Assembly (NCBI GenBank): GCA_964493095.1
Contig: CAZBNG010000003.1
Location: forward strand, 8,647-72,646
Source of the DNA: CAYXSX01 sp964493095
Lineage (GTDB): Bacteria; Pseudomonadota; Alphaproteobacteria; Micavibrionales; Micavibrionaceae
Direction of reading: 5' to 3'
Length of the DNA: 64,000 nucleotides
Position numbers and translations under genes: made by a program. The first letter of the stretch is position 1. The number at the start of each line of letters is the position of its first letter. This document shows positions 24,198-32,855 of this stretch, one piece after another. The notes under the pieces are model-generated. The model worked only from the letters and a program-made list of their open reading frames with translations. It ran no database searches and had not been told where the DNA came from.

Positions 24198-24845
24198 TTA
24201 TTCCCCGTGCTGGACGATAACGCCCGCATTAGTGGCGATTTCCCCCAGCCCCTTTTCAAAAAATTCCATCTGCGGGCGGAAATGCCATTTTGGCCCTTCC
24301 CGGTCCAAATGCGCCACAACCACTGCCGTTTCCTCATGATCCGCAAGCTGTTCGGCCAACTTATAACGCAAAATCTCGTGGGAATTGGCGGCATTTACCA
24401 GCCGTATAAAGGCGTTTTTCACCATACCCAGATTCTGTTCACGCTCATATGCCTGGTAAATTGAAATCACAAAGGAAATACGCACGATATCAAAAGATAC
24501 GCCGGTGAGATCAATGGAAATGGTCTCATCGTCGCCGTCGCCTGCGCCTGTGCGGTTATCGCCATTATGGGTTACGGCACCGCCGAAAGCCTGAAGATTA
24601 TTGTAGAAGACGAAATGCTCATCCTCTTTCGTCATGCCGTTTTTATCGAGCAAAAAGCAACTGGCGTCCAGATCCATATCGTTACCGCTGGTATAGGCGT
24701 TCAGATCCCATCCTACTCCGATAACAACAGAGGTCATGGTCGGATCTTTGGCGGTGATGTCAATATCATCCCCCGGCCCGACGATATTGTCGGCCAGTTC
24801 TACTTCCTTGCCTTCAAACCTGGTATCAAAAAAATCATCTGACAT
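24198..24845 (-). CDS. terD: TerD family calcium-binding stress protein
   Basis: 215-residue TerD-domain protein, beginning with a short divergent lead and VGPGDDIDITAKDP, then VGVGWDLNAYTSGNDMDLDAS, the FYNNLQAFGGAVTHNGDNRTG segment in pieces, and GDGDDETISIDL whose Asp cluster forms the calcium sites in this family. The C-terminal AELQ-type end is extended (about 35 extra residues, GPKWHFRPQMEFFEKGL). Ter proteins are associated with tellurite, oxidative and phage stress; in this context calcium handling is suggested by the antiporter gene next to it. Confidence 0.94.
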   Translation of the reverse strand: MSDDFFDTRFEGKEVELADNIVGPGDDIDITAKDPTMTSVVIGVGWDLNAYTSGNDMDLDASCFLLDKNGMTKEDEHFVFYNNLQAFGGAVTHNGDNRTGAGDGDDETISIDLTGVSFDIVRISFVISIYQAYEREQNLGMVKNAFIRLVNAANSHEILRYKLAEQLADHEETAVVVAHLDREGPKWHFRPQMEFFEKGLGEIATNAGVIVQHGE

Positions 24846-24901
24846 TGCTAAAACCCTTCACAGCACATCGGTTCAAAGTCATTCTATCAGACTTCCGGCC
24901 C

Positions 24902-25885
24902 TCATGCGCCCATATAAATGGCATATATATAGACATTATAGACAACATATCCGAGGATAAACATGACCCCCACGGGACGGGCAATCTTCCTGAAAGCCAG
25001 TAAAATCAGCATCAGCAGGAAACTGACCGCTACCGTCACCCATATATCAAAATCAACCAGCTGCGCGGCAAAGGAGCCGGATGCTATCGGCTTAACGATA
25101 GAGGTTATGCCCATAATCACAAGAATATTGAATACGTTCGACCCGATAATATTGCCCAGGGCCATATCGCTGTGTCCCTTACGCACGGAAATTATGCAGG
25201 TTGAAAGCTCGGGAAGTGATGTACCCAGCGCAATAACGCTTAAAGCGATAACCGCATCAGGAACGCCGATATAGGCGGCACTGAATTTAGCGCCTTTTAC
25301 GAGAAAATCCGCGCCCAGCGATACGCTGACAAGCCCGAGAGCCAACATTGCATACGGCATGACCTTGTTTTTAAAATCCGGAACATTTGTGTCGTCTTCG
25401 GTTTCAATTTCGCCTTTGATGGCCATTCTGTACTGCAGAAACACGTACCCGGCCAAAAGTGCGACCATACCAATTCCTGCCATACGGCTTATTTCGCCGG
25501 AAAGCATAAGAACCATCAAAATAGCCGTAGCCACGATCATCATAATCAGGTCTTTAAAAATCCCGGGAGAAGATACGACAAGAGGCGCAAAAACAGCGGT
25601 AGCCCCCAGAACCATCAAAACATTGGCAATATTGGACCCCAAGACATTACCGATCGCAATTCCCGGCGAACCGTCGAGATTAGCCATCACCGAAACCAGA
25701 AGCTCGGGAAGAGACGTGCCAAAAGCCACGATTGTAAATCCAACAATCAGGGAGGAAACGCCGAATTTTTTCGCAAGAAAAACGGCAGAGTCGACCGTCC
25801 AGTTTCCGCCTTTTATAAGAAGTACAAAACCCGCCACCATGGCGGCAACGGCAAGGAGGGGCGTATCGACTGTCAGGAAATGCAT
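24902..25885 (-). CDS. calcium/sodium antiporter (YrbG/CaCA family)
   Basis: 327-residue inner-membrane cation/calcium exchanger with ten predicted helices in two inverted halves. Each half has the alpha-repeat signature: VAFGTSLPELLVS with GNVLGSNIANVLMVLG, and IALGTSLPELSTC with GNIIGSNVFNILVIMG. Full length for YrbG-type proteins. Located between terA-like and terD genes on the same strand (81 and 56 base gaps). The ion specificity is by family. Confidence 0.95.
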   Translation of the reverse strand: MHFLTVDTPLLAVAAMVAGFVLLIKGGNWTVDSAVFLAKKFGVSSLIVGFTIVAFGTSLPELLVSVMANLDGSPGIAIGNVLGSNIANVLMVLGATAVFAPLVVSSPGIFKDLIMMIVATAILMVLMLSGEISRMAGIGMVALLAGYVFLQYRMAIKGEIETEDDTNVPDFKNKVMPYAMLALGLVSVSLGADFLVKGAKFSAAYIGVPDAVIALSVIALGTSLPELSTCIISVRKGHSDMALGNIIGSNVFNILVIMGITSIVKPIASGSFAAQLVDFDIWVTVAVSFLLMLILLAFRKIARPVGVMFILGYVVYNVYIYAIYMGA

Positions 25886-25966
25886 GATTTTTACTTTTGT
25901 GATTGTGAATCAGGTTCAGGCGCCAGTCTACTGGTTTTTCAAAAAAACGCCAGTGGCCAGCTCACC

Positions 25967-26704
25967 CTACTTTTTCCCATCTCCCCAATCGAGGCCAAAA
26001 CCGAACGCACGATCCATTTCAATATGGCCGGGAAAATACTCTGTATAATTTGTCAGCTTAATACCGCCGCGCACGTTTTCCAGCCCGCCCACCGCGCATA
26101 TTGGCAAAGCATCATTATGGGCATGCAGGGTCACGATCAGATCGTCCTCACCCGGCACGTCTACCACGACCTGCGGCTTGACCTCGCTCCAGCTTGGCGC
26201 ACCATCATAGATATAAATATAAATCAGGATGCGTTTGATCTCGCTCCATTTCTCACCGTTGATCGCGATAAATTCATCATACCCATCGTGATCACCCGTA
26301 CGCTGGTCGCCCGAAAGAGCGATATAAGGCGGCCTTTTATAATGGCCGAACTTTTCGCCAAACGCCTGAATGGCGCCGCGTGTTCCATCCTGCAATTCGT
26401 ACAGACAACCCAGATCGAGATCGACGCCCTGTTTAACCATCTTTCCTAAAAAACGGCCGAACAATCCCTTTTTCTGAAGCTTGACGTTATGCCACTCCAC
26501 GCCCAGAAGAATGCTTTTGAACCCCTCCGGACCGGGAGTTACGGCGATGCTTTGGCCGGGCATTTCCAGAAATTCACAATTCTCAGGATCGTCGCTTTTC
26601 TCTCGGTACCCGGCCGCGCCCAGCGCCCTGCCGTGACCGGAAAACCGGGAGCGATAGCGGCTCGCATCCGCCATGGAATCAATGGATGTTTTATCGTCGG
26701 TCAT
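25967..26704 (-). CDS. TerA/TerD-domain protein
   Basis: 245-residue member of the tellurium-resistance TerD superfamily, most like TerA. After a variable 45-residue N-terminus come GVEWHNVKLQKKGLFGRFLG, VDLDLGCLYELQDGTRGAIQ, PYIALSGDQRTGDHDGYDEF (the Asp-rich metal loop) and IKRILIYIYIYDGAPSW. The C-terminal part FGFGLDWGDGKK is characteristic of these proteins. Cytoplasmic. Together with the downstream antiporter and terD it forms a three-gene group lacking terB and terC. Confidence 0.9.
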   Translation of the reverse strand: MTDDKTSIDSMADASRYRSRFSGHGRALGAAGYREKSDDPENCEFLEMPGQSIAVTPGPEGFKSILLGVEWHNVKLQKKGLFGRFLGKMVKQGVDLDLGCLYELQDGTRGAIQAFGEKFGHYKRPPYIALSGDQRTGDHDGYDEFIAINGEKWSEIKRILIYIYIYDGAPSWSEVKPQVVVDVPGEDDLIVTLHAHNDALPICAVGGLENVRGGIKLTNYTEYFPGHIEMDRAFGFGLDWGDGKK

Positions 26705-26768
26705 GGCTTTCCTTCACGCGAAATTTCTTACCAAAGGATAGCGGCATCCCTGGGTTTTGGCAAATATA

Positions 26769-27386
26769 TCAGTAACGCGGCAAATGTTTGCGAAGTTCCT
26801 CGACTTCGCTATGGCAAAAACATCCTTTCAGATGATCGTTCACCATACCCATCGCCTGCATCAGGGCATACATCGTCGTCGGCCCGACAAACTTGAACCC
26901 GCGTTTTTTAAGGTCTTTGGAAAGCGCCTCGGATTCCGGCGTCCGGCCCGGAATATCGCTAGAGCCGTGGCGTTTAGAGGATTTACCCGGCGCAAACCCC
27001 CACAGGTAAACAGAAAAAGAACCGTGAACGGAAATCAGCTCAGGCAATTTCCCCGCATTGTTAATCACAGCTTCAATCTTGCCGCGATGGCGGATGATGC
27101 CTTCATCTTGCAAAAGCTTCTGCACATCCTTTTCGCCAAACCGCGCAATTTTTTTAAAATCAAAACCAGCGAAGGCTCGGCGGAAATTCTCCCGTTTACG
27201 CAGGATAGTCAGCCATGAAAGGCCCGCCTGAAATCCTTCCAGCGACATTTTTTCAAACAGGCGAATATCGTCGGTAACCGGACGCCCCCATTCCTCGTCA
27301 TGGTAACGCCTGTATTCCGGATCGTTGCCGTGCCACCAGCACCGCATAAGACCGTCTTCGCCTTTGATTAATCCCTTCGCGCCCAC
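26769..27386 (-). CDS. tag: DNA-3-methyladenine glycosylase I
   Basis: Removes 3-methyladenine from alkylated DNA in base-excision repair. 205 residues with the Tag start RCWWHGNDPEYRRYHDEEWG, whose Cys is a zinc ligand and whose aromatic/Glu residues line the base pocket, then LFEKMSLEGFQAGLSWLTIL, and the C-terminal VGPTTMYALMQAMGMVNDH and CFCH zinc ligands. An in-frame N-terminal lead of about 10 residues is unimportant. It begins 3 bases after the TetR gene, so alkylation repair may share that regulator. Confidence 0.95.
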   Translation of the reverse strand: MGAKGLIKGEDGLMRCWWHGNDPEYRRYHDEEWGRPVTDDIRLFEKMSLEGFQAGLSWLTILRKRENFRRAFAGFDFKKIARFGEKDVQKLLQDEGIIRHRGKIEAVINNAGKLPELISVHGSFSVYLWGFAPGKSSKRHGSSDIPGRTPESEALSKDLKKRGFKFVGPTTMYALMQAMGMVNDHLKGCFCHSEVEELRKHLPRY

Positions 27387-27388
27387 AA

Positions 27389-27979
27389 CTAATCCCTGAT
27401 CATCCGCTCGATCATCTGGCCCAGCGCCATAAACTCTCGACCTGCCCTGTTCTTATCCTTATGAACTTTGGCCATCATGGTCGCACCCTGCCATTGTGCA
27501 ATAATCATGCGGGCGATCTGGCGCGGCTCGAGATCGATTTTCCCTTCCGCCGCCAGAGGTTTCAGAGCGCTGGTAATCAGGTTTTCCCACTCCAGAAAAA
27601 CCTGTTTAAGCTGCTCGCGTACCTCTTCGTCTTTGTCGGAAAGCTCCAGTGCGAAATTTCCGAGCAAACATCCCCGCTTGAAATCGGTGCTTTCGTAATT
27701 GCGGTATCGCTCCTGTATCCAGTTCAACAGGGCATGTTTCGGTGTACGCGCGCGGGAAAGATGGTACTGCAGGGGCTTAAGTAATTCCTGCCGCGCATAG
27801 GAATCGATAATGTGCGAAATCAGGGCCTGCTTGCTTGGAAAATGATGGAAAAACGCACCTTTGCTGACGCCGGCTGCGCGCACGAGATCGTTAACGGATG
27901 TACCGTCATAGCCGCGCTTCCACAGCATATCTTCGGCTTTTTTCAGGAGTTTGATTTTGGCTTTAGCAGGCGTGTTCAT
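27389..27979 (-). CDS. TetR/AcrR family transcriptional regulator
   Basis: 196-residue repressor. The N-terminal helix-turn-helix (about 22-50) contains TSVNDLVRAAGVSKGAFFHH and FPSKQALISHII, typical of AcrR/NemR-like members. The C-terminal ligand domain carries KRGCLLGNFALELSD, common in the NemR/YcdC-type group that senses electrophiles or solvents. An inverted repeat 13 bases upstream of the start is a likely autoregulatory operator and lies in the intergenic region shared with ettA. It probably controls itself and tag. Confidence 0.92.
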   Translation of the reverse strand: MNTPAKAKIKLLKKAEDMLWKRGYDGTSVNDLVRAAGVSKGAFFHHFPSKQALISHIIDSYARQELLKPLQYHLSRARTPKHALLNWIQERYRNYESTDFKRGCLLGNFALELSDKDEEVREQLKQVFLEWENLITSALKPLAAEGKIDLEPRQIARMIIAQWQGATMMAKVHKDKNRAGREFMALGQMIERMIRD

Positions 27980-27991
27980 GCCCCGATTTTA

Positions 27992-28007
27992 GACCGACTG
28001 GTCGGGG
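27992..28007. promoter_or_regulatory. putative operator of the TetR regulator
   Basis: Inverted repeat CCGAC-TG-GTCGG within GACCGACTGGTCGGGG, in the 113-base region between the divergent TetR and ettA start codons and 13 bases from the TetR start. The size and GACCGAC/GTCGG arms resemble operators of AcrR/NemR-type regulators. Confidence 0.5.
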
Positions 28008-28092
28008 CAGACAAGCCGGAAATTGATTATTTGTATATGCCCGCAACTATGTTATAAACGGCGCAAAATCGTATTATTTGCAAGGAAATTCC

Positions 28093-29769
28093 ATGGCATC
28101 TTACCAATATGTTTACGTGATGAACGGTTTGTCGAAAGCCTACGACAATAAAAAAATCCTCGAAAACGTTACACTTTCCTTTCTGCCGGGTGCGAAAATC
28201 GGCGTACTGGGCCCCAACGGCGCGGGTAAATCAACCCTTCTGAAAATCATGGGCGGTGTGGACAAGGATTATACAGGCGAGGCATGGGCTGCCGATGGCG
28301 CGCGCGTTGGCTACCTCGAACAGGAACCAAAGCTGGATGAAAACAAAACCGTGGCCGAAAACGTCATGGAAGGGCTGGCGGATATTAAAACAAAGCTCGA
28401 CCGCTTTAACGAAATCGGCATGCAGATGGCCGAGCCCGACGCTGACTTTGACAAGCTGGGTAGCGAAATGGCGGAGCTTCAGGATTTCCTCGACAACCAC
28501 GATGGATGGGAGCTGGAACGCACCATTGAAATTGCCATGGACGCCCTGCGCTGCCCGCCGGGTGACGCCGCTATCACAAACCTTTCCGGCGGCGAACGCC
28601 GCCGCGTCGCACTTTGCAAGTTACTGCTGGAAAAGCCCGACCTGCTGCTGCTTGACGAACCGACAAACCACCTCGACGCCGAAAGCGTGGCATGGCTCCA
28701 GCGCTTTCTCGGTGACTATAAAGGCACAGTGGTAATGGTCACCCACGACCGTTATTTCCTTGATAACGTCACCGGCTGGATTTTAGAGATCGACCGCGGC
28801 CGTGCCATTCCATACGAAGGCAATTATTCCGCCTATCTCGAGGCAAAACAAAAACGTCTCGAGCAGGAAGCCCGCGAAGAGGACACCCGTCAGAAGACTC
28901 TGTCCCGTGAACGCGAGTGGATGGGACAAAGCCCCTCCGCCCGGCGTTCAAAATCCAAGGCCCGTATCAGCGCGTATGAAGATCTTCTGGCTGAATCCGA
29001 GAAACTCGATAAACGTAACGCCCAGATTGTTATTCCTTCGCCGCCCCGTCTGGGTGATCAGGTTATCGAAGCCAAAAACGTATCCAAGGGCTTTGGCGAT
29101 CATCTGCTGATCGAAAACCTGTCTTTCAAACTTCCGCCCGGCGGTATTGTCGGGGTTATCGGGCCGAATGGGGCGGGTAAATCAACCCTGTTTAAAATGA
29201 TCACCGGGCAGGAAAAACCCGACAGCGGAACCTTTAACGTTGGCGACACCGTTAAACTCGGCTATGTCGATCAAAGCCGCGACTCCCTCGATGGCAATAA
29301 AACCGTGTGGGAGGAAATTTCCGGCGGCACAGACATCATCAAACTCGGCAAAATAGAGATGCAAAGCCGGGCGTACGTCTCCGCCTTCAATTTCCGAAAA
29401 GGTGATCAACAACAACTGGTTAAGGACCTGTCCGGTGGCCAGCGCAATCGCGTACACCTTGCCAAAATGCTTAAGCAGGAAGCCAACGTCATCCTTCTGG
29501 ACGAACCGACAAACGACCTTGATACCGAAACGCTTGCCGCACTGGAAGAAGCCATCGAACGCTTCCCCGGCTGCGCCGTTATCATCTCCCACGACCGCTG
29601 GTTCCTGGACCGCCTTTGCACCCATATTCTGGCGTTTGAAGGCGATTCACACGTGGAGTGGTTCGAAGGCAACTATCAGGACTATGAGGCTGATTATAAA
29701 CGCCGCATGGGAATGGACGCCGACCAGCCTCACCGCATCAAATACAAACCCCTGCGCAAGGCGGGTTAG
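28093..29769 (+). CDS. ettA: energy-dependent translational throttle protein (ABC-F ATPase)
   Basis: Binds the ribosomal E site and gates the first peptide-bond step according to ATP/ADP ratio. The protein (558 aa, ATG 28093 with AAGGA 6 bases upstream) has two ABC domains: Walker A GPNGAGKST at about 43 and 357, signature motifs LSGGERRRVALCKLLL and LSGGQRNRVHLAKML, Walker B LLLLDEPTNHLD and VILLDEPTNDLD. The length, the arm insertion in domain 1 and the end HRIKYKPLRKAG identify EttA rather than Uup or YbiT. Confidence 0.97.
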   Translation: MASYQYVYVMNGLSKAYDNKKILENVTLSFLPGAKIGVLGPNGAGKSTLLKIMGGVDKDYTGEAWAADGARVGYLEQEPKLDENKTVAENVMEGLADIKTKLDRFNEIGMQMAEPDADFDKLGSEMAELQDFLDNHDGWELERTIEIAMDALRCPPGDAAITNLSGGERRRVALCKLLLEKPDLLLLDEPTNHLDAESVAWLQRFLGDYKGTVVMVTHDRYFLDNVTGWILEIDRGRAIPYEGNYSAYLEAKQKRLEQEAREEDTRQKTLSREREWMGQSPSARRSKSKARISAYEDLLAESEKLDKRNAQIVIPSPPRLGDQVIEAKNVSKGFGDHLLIENLSFKLPPGGIVGVIGPNGAGKSTLFKMITGQEKPDSGTFNVGDTVKLGYVDQSRDSLDGNKTVWEEISGGTDIIKLGKIEMQSRAYVSAFNFRKGDQQQLVKDLSGGQRNRVHLAKMLKQEANVILLDEPTNDLDTETLAALEEAIERFPGCAVIISHDRWFLDRLCTHILAFEGDSHVEWFEGNYQDYEADYKRRMGMDADQPHRIKYKPLRKAG

Positions 29770-29939
29770 CCAACAGGGAAATCCTTTCATAACAATATCT
29801 TAACAAATTTTCGCTATACTTATGGCGAGAATGCGGCACATGCACGCCTGAAGGGGAAATACGGAAAAATTAAGACAAAATTAGTTAAAATTGTAGATAA
29901 TTACTTATTGGGGTAATATTAACGTGGTGAGTCAGTCCT

Positions 29940-32855
29940 TTGCACACAACGCACGCTAAAAAAATCATATCATACGCCGTTATGCCCGGGATTATTCCGC
30001 GGGCGCGAAAGCTGTTCGCTTCAGGCTTTGGCATGATTGCTTACCTGATGGCGGAAATCTACGCTATGGTGCGCCTTTTGCCGCGTAATCACCCCTATCT
30101 GCAACCCCGGAATATAGGCAATTACGGCCTGCGCCACGTTATAGCCGCAGCCGCCAATCATTTGGTGATCAAAAAAGAAAACATCGATCAAATCATTGTT
30201 TTCTTTGCACTATTATGCGGCAGCGTCCTGCTGCTGATGCAATTTGTCCTGCTGATTGCCGGTTTTATCCTAACCCCGGCTAACGCGCAAAGCGCGGCAG
30301 GTTCAGAAAGCGGGTCTATTTTCGTTACGGCCAAGCCTACCAACGATATCGCCTTTGTCATGCTGGACAAGGTGTTCGGCGTGCCGGATTTCTTCTGTAC
30401 TGGAAAACTATGCAGCAAGGCCCAGGCCGACATCCCCTACCCCATGCATACGGCGCTGCATTCCCTGTTCGAGTTTTATACGATGGGGCTGCTTATCGTC
30501 GGCGTTTTGATTTTCCTGTATTTCGTAGTCGTAGTTACCGCCGAAACGGCGACGACAGGCTCACCCTTCGGACAGAGATTCCAGAATATCTGGGTGCCCA
30601 TCCGCCTAATTACGGCCATCGGCCTGCTTCTGCCGCTCAATTACGGCTTTAATACGGCCCAGTATATCACTTTCTATGCCGCTAAAATGGGCTCGGGATT
30701 TGCCACGAATACCTGGCTTGCCTATAACAACGCCATTAAACAACACCCCCTGTTTAACGGCAGCCGCAACAACCCTCTAGGCGAATATGACAGCCTTATA
30801 GGCATGCCCAAACCCGCTGACGCATCAATTCTCACCGAAATGATGTCACTCATTCACTCCTGCGCTTATGCCACCGATAAAAAATATGCTTCCTCGCTTA
30901 CAGGCGGAGGGCTGGAAAGCAGCTATTCTGCGGGGCCTTATGAACTTGTGGAAGCTTTTCTGGTTAAAACGCCCGTCCCCGGCCAGAAAAATCAGGATGA
31001 ATTCCTGAAACTTTCCCCCTCCACAACGCATGTCCAGGCCGTGGATTTCTTTAACAACGGCGATATCACGATCCGCTTCGGACGCCAAAGCACCTTCGCC
31101 TTTGATGACGAACCGGGAGACGTCGAAAATACCTGCGGGGAAATACGTATTCCTGTTGTGGACATCGCCAATAAGGGAAAAGGGGATGAAGTCGGCGGAG
31201 CGGATTATATCCTGAACAAATACTTTGAATATATTAAAGAGATGTGGTTTACCAACCCCGAATTTCAGGATTTCGCAGCAAGATTCATGGAAATTGTACT
31301 TGCGCCAGAGCCTAGTGTAAGCGCTGGTCACCGGGACGTTAATGGCGACCTTGCCTGCAGGAAAGCATGCAATAATCCTCATATCGTTGACTGCAAAATA
31401 CCCAGCATTCATGAAAAAGCCCCCTGCGAAACAAAGGAGGGACTTCCCAAAGAGGATTGGAAACAAAATGTTATCGATCAGTACACGGCTAATTTCAAAA
31501 AGGATCTCACAACGGCATGGGCAAAATACACGGAAAATGCCGACATAGAAATTTCACAGGATGTGCTTGACCTCGGATGGGGAGGCGCGGGGGTCTGGTA
31601 CAACAAAATCGCCCAATTAAACGGCGCTTTCGTCAGCGCCGTCATGGCCACACCCCGTCTTATAAGCTACCCTAAGGTTATGCGGGAGGTTGCCGCGTTC
31701 AGCCGCAGAACAAACCAGGATGCAGGCGGCCTTAGTCAGTTTGCCCCCATCACCAGCGGGCCAAAGCCAACTTCCATTCCCAGCAGAGAGGACGGCCTTG
31801 AAATCGCCACGGCCCTTAACGACGTGTACGAATTCTGGAACAAGGGCATACGTAATTCAGGAGATAAAAAACAGGAAAATAGTGCCAACATCCTTATGCG
31901 CGGCATTAACCTGTTGCTAGGCACAGCGGGTATTTTCAGTATCCGCGAAGAAAACGCTTTTATTCACCCGCTTGCGCAATTGACAGTGATCGGTAAAGGA
32001 CTTGTTGAAAGTTCCATTATGAACATTATGGGTGCTTCCGTCAGCGCCTTTGCGGGCGGTGCAATAAGCGTGTTTAAAGGCACGGGCGGCATTGGCCAGC
32101 TGGCAAACGGTATGAGCAGCCTTTTACAACAGGTCGCTTTCATCGGCCTGACGGCAGGCGTCATCCTGTTTTATATTCTGCCGTTTCTGCCATTCCTGTA
32201 TTTCTTCTTTGCCGTGGGTGAATGGATTAAAGCCATTTTTGAAGCGATGGTCGGCGTACCGCTCTGGGCGCTGGCCCACCTGCGGCTTGACGGCGAAGGG
32301 TTACCGGGAGAAGCTGCAAAAGACGGTTATTTCCTGATTTTGGAAATTTTCCTGCGGCCCATTTTGACCGTGATCGCCCTTATCGCCGCCACGGTTATTT
32401 TCAGTGCGCAGGTACGGGTCCTTAACGCCATATGGGATCTCGCCGTATCGGCTTCTCCGGGATATCAGGCAAATGCAACTGTCCAGCTTGGAGATATCAT
32501 AAAGTTTGATCGCAACAAGATAGATAAATTCTTCTATACGCTTGTCTACACGCTGGTCGTATACCTGATGGCGACGTCTTCATTTAAACTGATCAACCAG
32601 ATTCCGGACAACCTGCTGCGCTGGGCCGGGGCGGGCGTCTCCGCCTTCGGCGACATCAACAAAGAGGATCCGCTGCAGGGACTCCAGCGCTATGCGGCAA
32701 TTGGCGGTATTACGATCGGCCGTCAGGCTGTTCAGGCAACTACGGATGCCTTCCGGGGCATGGGTCAGGTAGCGGGAGAAGCTGTAAAAGCAGACGGCGT
32801 TACACCCAGTATGTTGGGAAAAAGGATTCTTGGCGAAAGAGGGCCTAGAGGATGA
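29940..32855 (+). CDS. DotA/TraY-like membrane protein 1
   Basis: 971 residues from TTG 29940-29942 with GGTGAG 8 bases upstream. Polytopic inner-membrane protein of the DotA/TraY family, the type IVB secretion/conjugation component with a large periplasmic domain. Cytoplasmic lead containing LLPRNHPYLQPRNIGNYGLR and HVIAAAANHLV (about 45-75); helix 1 at about 86-108 ending TPANAQS; DIAFVMLDKVFGVPD (135-); helices at about 178-200 and 215-235; ETATTGSPFGQRF; AAKMGSGFATNTW (247-); WGGAGVWYNKIAQLNGA (about 547); GTAGIFSIREENAFIHPLA; the FYILPFLPFLYFFFAVGEW helix (about 743) and LRLDGEGLPGEA; C-terminal FKLINQIPDNLLRWAG. First of three tandem paralogues. No other type IVB gene is nearby. Confidence 0.88.
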   Translation: MHTTHAKKIISYAVMPGIIPRARKLFASGFGMIAYLMAEIYAMVRLLPRNHPYLQPRNIGNYGLRHVIAAAANHLVIKKENIDQIIVFFALLCGSVLLLMQFVLLIAGFILTPANAQSAAGSESGSIFVTAKPTNDIAFVMLDKVFGVPDFFCTGKLCSKAQADIPYPMHTALHSLFEFYTMGLLIVGVLIFLYFVVVVTAETATTGSPFGQRFQNIWVPIRLITAIGLLLPLNYGFNTAQYITFYAAKMGSGFATNTWLAYNNAIKQHPLFNGSRNNPLGEYDSLIGMPKPADASILTEMMSLIHSCAYATDKKYASSLTGGGLESSYSAGPYELVEAFLVKTPVPGQKNQDEFLKLSPSTTHVQAVDFFNNGDITIRFGRQSTFAFDDEPGDVENTCGEIRIPVVDIANKGKGDEVGGADYILNKYFEYIKEMWFTNPEFQDFAARFMEIVLAPEPSVSAGHRDVNGDLACRKACNNPHIVDCKIPSIHEKAPCETKEGLPKEDWKQNVIDQYTANFKKDLTTAWAKYTENADIEISQDVLDLGWGGAGVWYNKIAQLNGAFVSAVMATPRLISYPKVMREVAAFSRRTNQDAGGLSQFAPITSGPKPTSIPSREDGLEIATALNDVYEFWNKGIRNSGDKKQENSANILMRGINLLLGTAGIFSIREENAFIHPLAQLTVIGKGLVESSIMNIMGASVSAFAGGAISVFKGTGGIGQLANGMSSLLQQVAFIGLTAGVILFYILPFLPFLYFFFAVGEWIKAIFEAMVGVPLWALAHLRLDGEGLPGEAAKDGYFLILEIFLRPILTVIALIAATVIFSAQVRVLNAIWDLAVSASPGYQANATVQLGDIIKFDRNKIDKFFYTLVYTLVVYLMATSSFKLINQIPDNLLRWAGAGVSAFGDINKEDPLQGLQRYAAIGGITIGRQAVQATTDAFRGMGQVAGEAVKADGVTPSMLGKRILGERGPRG

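Noticed and set aside
25921..25960. Terminator between the TerA-like gene and the antiporter gene
   Set aside because: There are T-runs and CCAGT/ACTGG arms, but no stem directly precedes a T-tract with reasonable loop size on the relevant strand.
29870..29884. TTAA-N7-TTAG upstream of the first DotA/TraY-like gene as a CtrA box
   Set aside because: The second half-site is imperfect and the surrounding sequence is AT-rich, so the match is too weak to claim.
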